From JACQAI01 sp035507915 (GTDB lineage Bacteria > Pseudomonadota > Alphaproteobacteria > Elsterales > Elsteraceae): a stretch of DNA of 51,044 bases. The notes beneath the pieces were generated by a model. It had not been told where the DNA came from. It did not search any database and was given only the letters and a program-made list of their open reading frames with translations. The stretch spans positions 1 to 51,044 of the forward strand of contig DATJNS010000244.1 in the NCBI GenBank assembly GCA_035507915.1. Reading direction: 5' to 3'. The position numbers and the translations under genes were made by a program. This document shows positions 1 through 10,192 of the stretch, one piece after another (within the stretch, counting starts at the first letter, position 1; every line of letters starts with the position of its first letter).

Positions 1-83
1 CGGCGCTCGTCGGACCCCAGCGCGAGCAGGTGGCGGGTCAGCTGGAACAGATCAGCCGGCAAAAGCTTGCGATAACACGGCAT
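1..83 (-). CDS. GNAT-like acetyltransferase, N-terminal fragment (partial)
   Basis: Only the first 27 codons lie in the window; the rest is beyond the left edge. The ATG at 83-81 is preceded on the minus strand by a good ribosome site (GGGAGAGG). The peptide begins MPCYRKLLPADLFQLTRHLL and continues ALGSDER. This resembles the opening of GNAT-family N-acetyltransferases, where a 'L..L...DR.LRF' stretch follows the first strand, but the acetyl-CoA-binding region is not visible. The gene is divergent from the J-domain gene, and a perfect inverted repeat lies just upstream of its start. Family assignment is tentative. Confidence 0.5.
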   Translation of the reverse strand, partial: MPCYRKLLPADLFQLTRHLLALGSDER

Positions 84-96
84 GACCTCTCCCGGA

Positions 97-115
97 TATG
101 CTGCGATGCAGCATA
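97..115. promoter_or_regulatory. Perfect 8-bp inverted repeat, operator-like
   Basis: TATGCTGC-GAT-GCAGCATA is a perfect palindrome with a 3-base centre. It lies 14 bases upstream of the leftward GNAT-like start and 115 bases upstream of the J-domain gene, where a repressor or activator of the leftward gene would bind. The binding protein cannot be named from sequence. Confidence 0.35.
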
Positions 116-230
116 GATGGGGTTCCCGAGCTCCCGATCCAACTCAAACCTGCTACCTTTGCCCAGGCACACGAGCGGCCCCGTGCATTTTGCAGTGCAG
201 CACGACAGTTCGACGTGGCATACTGCTCCC

Positions 231-968
231 ATGACCCTGTGGGCGCGCCTGATGCGCAGCGCGACCGGCCCGGCCGACGGCGGTCCGCTCGGCTTTCCGG
301 CCGCCGCGCTCGGCGACCTCGATGCACACCGTGCGGACGCTGGTCGAGGCGACGACGGCGCGGATGCCACAAAGTCGGTTGCCTTCACGATCGGCGTGAT
401 CGCGCTGGGCGCCAAGATGGCCAAGGCGGACGGCGAAGTGACGCGCGACGAGGTCGCGGCATTCCGCCAATTCTTCACCGTGCCGCCGGACCAGGAGGCC
501 AACGTCCAGCGCTTCTTCGATCAGGCCAAGCGCGACGTCGCCGGCTACGAGGTCTACGCACGTCGGATCGCGCGGCTGTTCAAGCGGAACCCGAGCGTGC
601 TCGAGAAGCTGCTCGGCGGGCTGTTCCACATCGCCAAGGCCGACGGCGCGGTGCCCGCGCCCGAGCTCGAATATCTGCGCAACGTCGCACGCATCTTCGG
701 TTTCGACGCGGTCCAGTTCGAGCGCATCCGACGCAGCCATCTCGGATCCGAACTGATCGCCGAGGATCCCTACGCGGTGCTCGGCCTGGCGCGCGGCGCC
801 GGCGACGACGAGCTCAAGATGGCCTATCGTCGGCTGATGCGCGAACACCATCCCGACCGCCTGATCGGCGCCGGCATGCCGGCGGAGGCGATCACGCTCG
901 CCAACCAGAAGGTGGCTGCGATCGCGGCGGCCTGGGCGCAGGTGCGCAGCGAGCGCAATATCCCGTGA
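231..968 (+). CDS. DjlA-like co-chaperone: TerB domain plus C-terminal J domain
   Basis: A protein of 245 residues. Residues about 48-160 form a TerB-like helical domain with two acidic repeats (KMAKADGEVTRDE and FHIAKADGAVPAPE). Residues about 178-245 are a J domain with the HPD triad at 207-209, which in this family stimulates DnaK ATPase activity. ATG 231 was chosen because the TerB region starts soon after it; an earlier in-frame start at 117 would add a low-complexity tail inside the intergenic region. E. coli DjlA has an N-terminal membrane segment, but none is visible here, so this is probably a soluble DjlA-like protein. It ends 13 bases before the amidase ATG, so co-transcription is likely. 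Confidence 0.82.
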   Translation: MTLWARLMRSATGPADGGPLGFPAAALGDLDAHRADAGRGDDGADATKSVAFTIGVIALGAKMAKADGEVTRDEVAAFRQFFTVPPDQEANVQRFFDQAKRDVAGYEVYARRIARLFKRNPSVLEKLLGGLFHIAKADGAVPAPELEYLRNVARIFGFDAVQFERIRRSHLGSELIAEDPYAVLGLARGAGDDELKMAYRRLMREHHPDRLIGAGMPAEAITLANQKVAAIAAAWAQVRSERNIP

Positions 969-981
969 GCCGCGGACGGTG

Positions 982-1743
982 ATGCGGGCGCGGCGTCGCG
1001 CCGTCGTCGAGCATCCGTCGCCCAATTTCGGACCGCGGCCCACCGACGCCGCGATCGATCTCCTGATCCTGCATTACACCGGCATGCAGAGCGCCGAGGC
1101 GGCGATCGCGCGCCTGTGCGACCGCGCCGCCGCGGTCAGCGCGCACTACGTGATCGACGAGGACGGCACGGTCTACCGTCTGGTCGACGAGCGCGAGCGC
1201 GCCTGGCACGCCGGCGTCTCGGCCTGGCAGGGCCGCGGCGACGTCAACTCCTTCTCGGTCGGCATCGAGCTCGTCAATCCGGGCCACGAATGGGGCTATC
1301 GCGCCTTTCCTGCCGCCCAGCTCGCCGCATGCGCCCAGCTGTCACGCGCCATCGTGAAACGCCACGCGATCCCCGCTTCCCGCGTGCTCGGCCATTCCGA
1401 CGTCGCGCCGGCGCGCAAGCAGGACCCCGGCGAACGCTTCGACTGGGCGCACCTCGCACATCACGGCGTCGGGCTGTGGCCGCCCGATGAGCCGGCGGAC
1501 GGCGACGACGACGAGACCGGCGTCGCGCTGTTGGCGCGCGGCGCCGGCGGGCCCGCGGTGCTCGCGCTGCAGACCGCGCTCGTGCGCTTCGGCTACAGCT
1601 GTCCGACCACCGGGATGTTCGATGCGGCGACCGAGACGGTGGTGCTTGCGTTCCAGCGCCACTTCCGCCCGGGGCGGCTCGACGGGCGGTTCGACCGCGA
1701 ATGCCGGCGCCGGCTCGCCTGGTTGCTCGCCGAGATGGATTGA
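982..1743 (+). CDS. amiD: N-acetylmuramoyl-L-alanine amidase, AmiD type, with peptidoglycan-binding domain
   Basis: A protein of 253 residues that would cleave the MurNAc-L-Ala bond of peptidoglycan. The N-terminal amidase_2 domain carries the expected zinc ligands: His31 in LILHYTG, and His138 in GHSDVAPARKQDPG with its Asp about nine residues on. A further conserved His is in AWHAGVS. Residues about 178-250 match a PG_binding_1 fold (VLALQTALVRFGY ... FDAATETVVLAFQ). No signal peptide is seen: the N-terminus is MRARRRAVVEHPSP. It may therefore act on recycled muropeptides in the cytoplasm, or reach the periplasm by a route not visible here. ATG 982 is preferred to the adjacent GTG 979. The gene sits just upstream of rnpB, a common alphaproteobacterial order. 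Confidence 0.85.
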   Translation: MRARRRAVVEHPSPNFGPRPTDAAIDLLILHYTGMQSAEAAIARLCDRAAAVSAHYVIDEDGTVYRLVDERERAWHAGVSAWQGRGDVNSFSVGIELVNPGHEWGYRAFPAAQLAACAQLSRAIVKRHAIPASRVLGHSDVAPARKQDPGERFDWAHLAHHGVGLWPPDEPADGDDDETGVALLARGAGGPAVLALQTALVRFGYSCPTTGMFDAATETVVLAFQRHFRPGRLDGRFDRECRRRLAWLLAEMD

Positions 1744-1773
1744 CGGCGCCGCCGCGCCCCCCTAGCTAGGGGC

Positions 1774-2185
<412 letters not shown>

Positions 2186-2188
<3 letters not shown>

Positions 2189-2206
2189 CCCGCCGATGGG
2201 GTTTTC
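2186..2206 (+). terminator. Short intrinsic terminator of rnpB
   Basis: CCCC (2188-2191), loop GCCGAT, GGGG (2198-2201) and TTTT (2202-2205) form a small GC hairpin followed by four T directly after the P1 helix. The stem is only four pairs, extendable by the flanking bases, so this is a modest terminator. Confidence 0.55.
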
Positions 2207-2222
2207 CACCGAATCATCCACA

Positions 2223-2241
2223 ATAGAACAAAGATAGAACA
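2223..2241 (-). promoter_or_regulatory. Candidate LexA (SOS) box, GTTC-N7-GTTC type
   Basis: The plus strand carries two copies of ATAGAACA (2223-2230 and 2234-2241) with an 11-base period. On the minus strand this reads GTTC-TATCTTT-GTTC, the published alphaproteobacterial LexA consensus. It lies about 290 bases upstream of mraZ, with no divergent gene to serve. Chance occurrence of the eight fixed bases is possible. Confidence 0.4.
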
Positions 2242-2376
2242 TTGCCTTCGACCTCGAGGGCCGTGGGCCTTAAAGCGAATCGTCAATGAAGCCCCAGATC
2301 TAGTACGACCCTGTTCAATCCACTACAGGCAAGATGGGCGTCGAAACCTTGAAATCCCTGGGGTTTTACTGTTCGA

Positions 2377-2420
2377 CCCATTGACGCCCATAAAACCCCA
2401 TGATATCCCAACCCATCCCA
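2377..2420 (-). promoter_or_regulatory. MraZ operator: five TGGG boxes at 10-base period
   Basis: CCCA occurs at 2377, 2387, 2397, 2407 and 2417, which on the minus strand is five TGGG boxes spaced exactly 10 bases apart. E. coli MraZ binds three TGGGN repeats separated by five bases (10-base period) upstream of its own gene and represses the dcw operon. Spacing, sequence and position all match. A sixth, degenerate unit (CTCA at 2427) follows. Confidence 0.75.
2381..2410 (+). promoter_or_regulatory. Candidate mraZ promoter overlapping the MraZ boxes
   Basis: TTGACG (2381-2386) fits an alphaproteobacterial -35 element, and TATCCC (2405-2410) is a weak -10 at 18 bases spacing. Both lie inside the TGGG repeat array, so bound MraZ would block polymerase. 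The -10 match is poor, so the exact promoter is uncertain. Confidence 0.3.
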
Positions 2421-2529
2421 GGTCCGCTCATGGGTGCGCGAGGCGCCCGGCGCGGGGGCGACGGGAGGCGTGTTCCGACGTGTCGTCGGCGCGCGGCGGC
2501 GGAAGGGCTGGGGGTACCCGGAAACCGGG

Positions 2530-2976
2530 ATGGCGCTGTTCCTGTCCACACACGTTAATCGAGTCGACAAGAAGGGCCGCGTGTCGGTGCCGGCCCAATT
2601 CCGTAGCGCCGTGGTGGGCCAGGCGTTCCCCGGCATCGTCGCGTTCCGCTCGTTCAGCCTGCAGGTGATCGACGCCGCCGGGATCGATCGCATGGAGACC
2701 TATAGCGCCGAGCTCGATGGGTTGGCCGAAGGCTCGGCGCGCTACGAGGAAGTGCGCGCGATGCTCGCCGACGCCCGCCAGCTCGCGTTCGACGGCGAGG
2801 GCCGCATCGTGCTGCCGAGCGATCTCGCCCAGTTCGCCCGCATCACGGAAGCGGCGGCGTTCGTCGGCCAGGGTCGTCACTTCTATATCTGCGAACCCGA
2901 GCTCGCGCGCCGCATGGTCGAGGAGACCCTGACGCGCAAGCACGGGGCGCGCGCCACCCAAGGTCGCGGCGCATGA
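2530..2976 (+). CDS. mraZ: Transcriptional regulator MraZ
   Basis: A protein of 148 residues with two SpoVT/AbrB-like repeats. The first has RVDKKGRVSVPAQFR at about 10-24, and the second has AFDGEGRIVLPSDLAQFARI in the middle. MraZ forms a ring-shaped oligomer that binds tandem TGGG-type boxes and represses the dcw operon it heads. The ATG at 2530 gives the canonical MALFLSTHVNRVDKKGR start; an upstream in-frame GTG would add an unrelated Gly/Arg-rich extension. The array of five matching boxes about 110 bases upstream supports autoregulation. Its TGA overlaps the rsmH ATG by four bases (ATGA). Confidence 0.96.
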   Translation: MALFLSTHVNRVDKKGRVSVPAQFRSAVVGQAFPGIVAFRSFSLQVIDAAGIDRMETYSAELDGLAEGSARYEEVRAMLADARQLAFDGEGRIVLPSDLAQFARITEAAAFVGQGRHFYICEPELARRMVEETLTRKHGARATQGRGA

Positions 2977-3947
2977 GCGAGCACGCGCCGGTGCTGCTCG
3001 CCGAAGTGATCGCGGCGCTGCAACCGAGCGACGGCAAGCTCTATCTCGACGGCACGTTCGGCGCCGGCGGCTACGCGCGCGCGCTGCTCGACACAGCGGC
3101 CTGCGCGGTCGTCGGCATCGACCGCGATCCCGCGGCGATCGCGCGCGGCCAGGCGCTCGCCGCCCACTACGGCACGCGCTTGACGATGCTCGAAGGTCGC
3201 TTCGGCGACATGGCGGCCCTGCTCGCCACCCGCGGCATCACGCAGATCGACGGCATCGCGCTCGACATCGGCGTGTCGTCGCCGCAGCTCGACGATCCGG
3301 CGCGCGGCTTCTCCTTCCGCGCCGACGGACCGCTCGACATGCGCATGGAGCGCGCGGGCGAGACCGCCGCCGAGCTGATCGGCCGTCTGACCGAGCCGGA
3401 GCTGGCGGCTCTGATCCGCGAGCTGGGCGAGGAGCGGCATGCCCGGCGCGTCTCGCGCGCGATCGTGCAGGCTCGTACGGCGTCCCCGATCACGCGCACC
3501 GGCGCGCTCGCCGACATCGTGCGGCGCGCCGTGCCGCGCGCCAAGGACGGCATCGATCCGGCGACGCGCACCTTCCAGGCCCTGCGCATCGCCGTCAATG
3601 ACGAGCTGGGCGAGCTCGATCGCGGGCTCGACGCCGCGGAACGGCTGCTCGTACCCGGCGGCCGTCTGGCGCTGGTCGCCTTCCACTCGCTCGAGGATCG
3701 GCGCGTCAAAACCTTCCTGCGCGAGCGTGCGAGCGAGGGTGCCGGGGCGTCGCGTCACGCGCCATCGGTCGGCGTGCGGCGCGCGCCCAGCTTCCGGCTG
3801 CTGCAGCGCCGCGCCGTGCGGCCGGGCGCCGCCGAGCTCACGGCCAATCCGCGCGCGCGGTCGGCCCGGCTGCGCGCCGCCGAGCGCACGGCGGCGCCGG
3901 CCTGGGGCATCGCGATCGGCAGCTCGTCGGTCGGGAGCGCGATCTGA
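2973..3947 (+). CDS. rsmH: 16S rRNA (cytosine(1402)-N(4))-methyltransferase RsmH
   Basis: A protein of 324 residues, normal for the family. It transfers a methyl group from S-adenosylmethionine to N4 of C1402 in 16S rRNA, in the decoding centre. The SAM-binding part shows DGTFGAGGYARALL near residue 25, followed by VVGIDRDPAA. The family block DIGVSSPQLDDPARGFSF is near residue 97, and VAFHSLEDRRVK lies in the C-terminal half. It is the second gene of the dcw operon, as in most bacteria, and its TGA overlaps the next ATG by one base. Confidence 0.96.
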   Translation: MSEHAPVLLAEVIAALQPSDGKLYLDGTFGAGGYARALLDTAACAVVGIDRDPAAIARGQALAAHYGTRLTMLEGRFGDMAALLATRGITQIDGIALDIGVSSPQLDDPARGFSFRADGPLDMRMERAGETAAELIGRLTEPELAALIRELGEERHARRVSRAIVQARTASPITRTGALADIVRRAVPRAKDGIDPATRTFQALRIAVNDELGELDRGLDAAERLLVPGGRLALVAFHSLEDRRVKTFLRERASEGAGASRHAPSVGVRRAPSFRLLQRRAVRPGAAELTANPRARSARLRAAERTAAPAWGIAIGSSSVGSAI

Positions 3948-4444
3948 TGGCGCGCATCTTTCTCGTCTGGCTCGTGCTGGCGTCGTGCATCGGCTGGGGC
4001 GTCTATCAGCTGAAATACGAGGTGCAGCATCTCGAGGACCGGTTGGCGCGCGTCAACCGCGAGATCCTCAACGACCAGGAGTCGATCCAGATCCTCAAGG
4101 CCGAGTGGAGCTACCTCAACCAGCCGGCGCGGCTTGCCGACATGGCGAAGCGCTTCCTCGCGCTGGAGCCGGTCGAGCCGCGCCAGATGGTGACGTTGGA
4201 CGAGCTGCCGCAGCGCCGCGAGCCGAGCGCGATCGCCGATGCGCGTCCAATGCCGACGCCGACCTCGATGCCGACCGCCGCGCCCGCCGCGGCTCGCGTG
4301 CCATCCACTGCCGCGAGCGCCAAGCCGACGGCCCTGCCCGCGGACCTCGACGACGAGGCGACCCACGGCTCCGCCGACGCCACCGACGAGCCGCCGGTCG
4401 CGCCCGACACGTCGCTGCTCCTGGTCAAGGGAGTCCCGCAATGA
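3947..4444 (+). CDS. ftsL: Cell division protein FtsL
   Basis: A protein of 165 residues with one N-terminal membrane segment (about 4-20, IFLVWLVLASCIGWGVY) and then a coiled-coil stretch (YEVQHLEDRLARVNREI) typical of FtsL, which joins FtsB and FtsQ in the divisome. After about residue 85 the chain becomes Pro/Ala/Thr-rich with acidic patches, a tail longer than in E. coli FtsL (121 residues) but usual in alphaproteobacteria. Sequence identity in this family is low, so the call rests on topology and on position between rsmH and ftsI. It overlaps ftsI by ATGA. Confidence 0.85.
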   Translation: MARIFLVWLVLASCIGWGVYQLKYEVQHLEDRLARVNREILNDQESIQILKAEWSYLNQPARLADMAKRFLALEPVEPRQMVTLDELPQRREPSAIADARPMPTPTSMPTAAPAAARVPSTAASAKPTALPADLDDEATHGSADATDEPPVAPDTSLLLVKGVPQ

Positions 4445-6193
4445 TCGACGCGGCCGGCTTGCCCTTGCCGCCCGCGACCGGGCTGCGCCGCTTGTGGCGC
4501 CTCGGCCGCCGCGGCGCCGCCGAGCATGCCGGCGAGCGGCTCGGTTGGCTCGACACCGACGTCGACTCGCGCCATCCGGTCGAAGTCGGTCACAACCGGT
4601 TGATCGTGCTCGGCGCGCTGTTCGCGCTGGTGTTCTCGACGATCGCCGGCCGGCTGGTCGAGATCACGCTGCTGACCCCCGCCGAACCGCACGCCAGTTC
4701 GGTCCGCCGGGCGCTGCCGATCGAGCGCGGCGAGATCACCGATCGCAACGGCGTACTGCTGGCGACCTCGCTCGGCATGATCTCGGTGTATGCCGACCCG
4801 CGGAAGGTGCTCGACCCGACGGCCGCGGCGGAAGCGCTCGTGCGCGTGCTGCCCGACCTCAATGAAACCACGATCCGCAACCGGCTAGCGAGCGGACGCA
4901 GCTTCGTCTACATCAAGCGCGATCTCACGCCGCGCCAGGAATACGACGTCAATCGGCTCGGCCTGCCCGGCGTCTACTTCCAGCGCGAGGACCGGCGTCT
5001 CTATCCGCAGGGGCCGCTGATCGCGCATGTGCTGGGCTTCAGCGACGTCGACAATCACGGCCTCGCCGGCGTCGAGAAGTTCATGGACGAGCGGTTGCGC
5101 GCCAGCGACACGCTGCAGCTCAGCATCGACCTCCGCATCCAGAGCATCGTGCGCGAAGAGCTGATGGATGCGATGCAGACGTTCACGGCGCTCGGCGCCG
5201 CCGCGGTCGTCATGGACGTCCACACCGGCGAGCTGCTGGCACTGGTGTCGCTGCCCGATTTCGATCCAAACGATCCGGGCTCCGCCCCCGCCGACGCGCG
5301 CTTCAACCGCGTGACCTTGGGCGTCTACGAGATGGGCTCGACGTTCAAGATCTTCAACACGGCGATGGCGCTCGACAACGGCACCACCAGCCTGACCGGG
5401 GGTTACGACGCCACCAATCCGATTCGGATCGCGCGCTTCACGATCACGGACTACCACGCGCAGAAGCGCTGGCTCTCGGTGCCCGAGATCTTCATGTACT
5501 CGTCGAACATCGGTTCGGCGCGCATGGCGCTCGACGCTGGCACGGCGGCACAGCGCGCCTTTCTCGATCGCATCGGCATGCTGCGGCCGGTGAAGATCGA
5601 GCTGCCCGAGGTCGGCCACCCGCACATCCCGATGCCGTGGCGCCCGATCAACACCATGACGATCGCGTTCGGGCACGGCATCTCGGTGAGCCCGCTGCAC
5701 ATGGCCGCCGGCACCGCCGCGGTGGTCAACGGCGGCATGCTGATCGAGCCGACGGTGATCCGCCGCGACCCCGGCGAGCCGCTGCCGAAAACCCGCGTGC
5801 TCTCCACAAAAACGTCGGAATCGATGCGCAAGCTGTTCCGCCTGGTGGTCGAGCAGGGCACCGGCAAGCTGGCGGAGGTTCCCGGCTACATGGTCGGCGG
5901 CAAGACGGGCACGGCCGAGAAGGCCGCTCGCGGCGGCTATCGCGAGAAGGCGCTGATCTCGTCCTTCGACGCGGCGTTCCCGATGAACGATCCGAAATAC
6001 GTCGTGTTCGTGATGATCGACGAGCCGCACGGCACCAAGGCGACCTACGGCTACGCGACCGCCGGCTACACGGCGGCGCCGGCGGCCGGCCGCATCATCG
6101 CGCGCATCGGTCCGCTGCTCGGCATGATGCCGCAGGACGAGGCGCCGCTCGACCGCGCGATGGCGGTCGACCTGCATCCCGGAGGGGCCCACG

Positions 6194-6207
<14 letters not shown>
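4441..6207 (+). CDS. ftsI: Peptidoglycan D,D-transpeptidase FtsI (PBP3)
   Basis: A protein of 588 residues: a cytoplasmic N-terminus, a membrane segment at about 53-70 (LIVLGALFALVFSTIAG), a pedestal domain, and a transpeptidase domain. It makes septal peptide crosslinks and is a beta-lactam target. The active-site motifs are all present: Ser300 in STFK (300-303), SSN (354-356) and KTGT (488-491). ATG 4441 overlaps the ftsL stop by four bases. A much longer upstream in-frame extension exists only because stop codons are rare in this GC-rich DNA. The C-terminus overlaps the murE start by 14 bases. Confidence 0.97.
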
Positions 6208-7677
<1,470 letters not shown>

Positions 7678-7681
<4 letters not shown>

Positions 7682-9096
7682 ACGCCCCCGCCGCACCCGT
7701 GCTGTGGCGCGCGCGCGAGGCCGCCGCGGCGACCGGCGGCACGACGCGCGGCGACTGGCGCGCGACCGGCGTATCGATCGACAGCCGCACGGTCGCCGCC
7801 GGCGACCTGTTCATCGCGTTGCCCGGCGACCGCTTCGACGGCCACGACTATGTCGGCGCGGCGCTCGAGAAGGGCGCGGCCGCCGCCATGATCGCGCGCG
7901 ACCTGGCCGGCCTGCCGGTCGACGCGCCGCTGCTGCGCGTCGCCGACAGCATGGCGGGCCTCAACGCGCTCGCCGCCGCGGCACGCCGGCGCAGCCGCGC
8001 CAAGGTGTGCGCGATCACCGGCAGCGTCGGCAAGACCGGCACCAAGGAGGCGCTGGCGTTGGTGCTGCGCGCCCAGGGTCCGACCACCGCGACCGTCGGC
8101 AACCTCAACAACCACATCGGCGTGCCGCTGAGCCTTGCCCGCCTCGACGCCGCGCAGGCGTTCGCCGTGTTCGAGCTCGGCATGAACCACCCGGGCGAGA
8201 TCGCGCCCCTGTCCGAGCTGGTGCGTCCCGATGCCGCCATCATCACGACCGTCGAGGCGGTTCATCTCGAGTTCTTCGACAGCGAGACCGCGATCGCCGA
8301 CGAGAAGGCGACGATCATGGACGGTCTCGCGCACACCGGCGCGGCGATACTCAACCGCGACAATGCGCATTTCGAGCGGCTCGCGGCCTACGCGCGCCGG
8401 CGCGGCATCGCCCGCATCGTCGGTTTCGGAAGCCATCCCGAGGCGACCTACCGGCTGATCGCCTGCACGGTCGACGACACCGGCAGCTCGGTCGAGGCGC
8501 TCGCCGCCGGACGCGCGCTCAGCTTCCGGATCGGCGCGCCGGGTCGGCATTGGGTGATGAACGCGCTCGCCGTGCTGGCCGCCGTGGACGCGGTCGGCGG
8601 CGACGTCGCGCACGCGGCGCGCGATCTCGCGAACCTGGCGCCGCCCAAGGGCCGCGGCGCGCGACGGGCGCTGCGCTTGGCGCGCGGCACCGTGACGTTG
8701 ATCGACGACAGCTACAACGCGAGCCCGCCCTCGATGCGCGCGGCGCTCGGTGTGCTCGGTGCCGCGCACCCCGGCGCCGGCGGCCGGCGCATCGCCGTGC
8801 TGGGCGACATGCTCGAGCTGGGGCCGCGCGGACCGGCACTCCATGCCGACCTCGCGCCGGCGCTGGTCGATGCCGGGATCGACCTCGTGTTCACCGCCGG
8901 CCCGTTGATGCGTCACCTGCACGACGCGCTGCCGGCGGCGCGGCGCGGCGCCCACGCCGACACGGCGGCGGCGCTGATCGAGCCGCTGATCGCCGCGCTC
9001 GGCGACGGCGACGTCGTGCTCGTCAAGGGCTCGCACGGCAGCCGCATCGCCAGCGTGGTGAGCGCGCTCGCCGCGCTCGAGCAGGGCGGGAGCTAG
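7678..9096 (+). CDS. murF: UDP-MurNAc-tripeptide-D-alanyl-D-alanine ligase MurF
   Basis: A protein of 472 residues. It adds D-Ala-D-Ala to the UDP-MurNAc tripeptide, completing the cytoplasmic pentapeptide precursor. An N-terminal Mur ligase domain (GVSIDSRTVAAGDLFIAL) precedes the ATP site GSVGKTGTKE, which starts at residue 115. A Gly follows GKT where many relatives have Ser or Thr. NLNNHIGVPLSLARL and DDSYNASPPSMRAAL are typical of MurF, and the latter distinguishes it from MurC, MurD and MurE. Three bases separate its TAG from the mraY ATG. Confidence 0.96.
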
Positions 9097-9099
9097 CGC

Positions 9100-10188
9100 A
9101 TGCTCTACAACCTGCTCGTCCCTTTCACCGGCGATTTCGCGCCGCTCAACCTGTTCCGCTACCTGACCTTTCGGACCGGCGCGGCGGTGCTGACCGCGCT
9201 GTTCATCAGCTTCCTGGTCGGGCCGGCGATGATCGACTGGCTGCGCCTGAAGCAGAACGAAGGCCAGCCGATCCGGCTCGACGGCCCGGAAAACCATCTG
9301 CTCACCAAGAAGGGCACGCCGACCATGGGGGGCTTCCTGATCCTCCTGGCGCTGACCGGCTCGACCTTGCTGTGGGCCGACCTCACCTCGGGCTATCTCT
9401 GGATCGTGATGGCGGTGACCATCGGTTTCGGCCTGATCGGCTTCGCCGACGACTTCCTCAAGGTCACCAAGCGCAACTCGCGCGGCCTGCCGAGCCGCAC
9501 CAAGCTGCTCGCCCAGATCGTGATCGGCGCGCTCGCCGGCCTGTGGATCGTCTACCTGACGCGCGAGCCCCTGGCGCACGGCCTAGCCGTGCCGGTGTTC
9601 AAGAGCGTGCTGATCGACCTCGGCTGGTTCTTCGTGCCGTTCGCCGTCATCGTGATCGTCGGCGCGAGCAACGCCGTCAACCTGACCGACGGACTCGACG
9701 GGCTCGCGATCGTCCCGGTGATGATCGCCGCCGGCTGCTTCGCGTTGATCGCCTACCTGGTCGGCAACGCGGTGTTCGCCAACTACCTGCAGATCAATCA
9801 CGTGCCCGGCGCCGGCGAGATCGCGGTGTTCTGCGGCGCGCTGTGCGGCGCGGGCCTCGGCTTCCTGTGGTTCAACGCGCCACCGGCGCGCGTCTTCATG
9901 GGCGACACGGGTTCGCTGTCGCTCGGCGGCGCGCTCGGCACGATCAGCGTGATCACCAAGCATGAGCTGGTGCTGCTGATCATCGGCGGCCTGTTCGTGC
10001 TCGAGACCGTCTCGGTGATCGTGCAGGTGGCGTCCTTCAAGCTCACCGGACGGCGCGTGTTCCGCATGGCGCCGCTGCATCACCACTACGAGAAGAAGGG
10101 CTGGGCCGAGAGCACGATCGTCATCCGGTTCTGGATCATCGCCTCGGTGCTGGCGTTGATCGGCCTCTCCACCCTGAAGCTCCGGTGA
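9100..10188 (+). CDS. mraY: Phospho-MurNAc-pentapeptide-transferase MraY
   Basis: A polytopic membrane enzyme of 362 residues that moves phospho-MurNAc-pentapeptide to undecaprenyl phosphate, forming lipid I. Family motifs include KKGTPTMGG near residue 69, the acidic loop GFADDFLK, NAVNLTDGLDGLA, FMGDTGSLSLGG, and MAPLHHHYEKKGW near the C-terminus. About ten hydrophobic segments run along the chain. Length and motifs are standard. murD follows after four bases. Confidence 0.97.
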   Translation: MLYNLLVPFTGDFAPLNLFRYLTFRTGAAVLTALFISFLVGPAMIDWLRLKQNEGQPIRLDGPENHLLTKKGTPTMGGFLILLALTGSTLLWADLTSGYLWIVMAVTIGFGLIGFADDFLKVTKRNSRGLPSRTKLLAQIVIGALAGLWIVYLTREPLAHGLAVPVFKSVLIDLGWFFVPFAVIVIVGASNAVNLTDGLDGLAIVPVMIAAGCFALIAYLVGNAVFANYLQINHVPGAGEIAVFCGALCGAGLGFLWFNAPPARVFMGDTGSLSLGGALGTISVITKHELVLLIIGGLFVLETVSVIVQVASFKLTGRRVFRMAPLHHHYEKKGWAESTIVIRFWIIASVLALIGLSTLKLR

Positions 10189-10192
10189 GGCG

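Larger units (their letters stand above)
2206..2529 (+). other. Intergenic regulatory region between rnpB and mraZ
   Basis: About 320 bases with no convincing gene and clearly more A/T than the surroundings. It holds a LexA-like direct repeat (2223-2241), a candidate promoter and the MraZ operator repeats (2377-2420), then a GC-rich leader of about 110 bases to the mraZ ATG. Open frames here are short and lack family features. Confidence 0.7.

Noticed and set aside
3439..4440. Apparent N-terminal extension of FtsI by over 300 codons
   Set aside because: It runs in another frame through rsmH and ftsL and is Arg/Pro-rich. The ATG at 4441 overlaps the ftsL stop and gives the normal FtsI length.
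8020..8050. GSVGKTGTKE in MurF as a damaged ATP-binding loop
   Set aside because: The essential GKT is intact, and Gly at the next position also occurs in MurF of other alphaproteobacteria as far as I know; the protein is otherwise complete.
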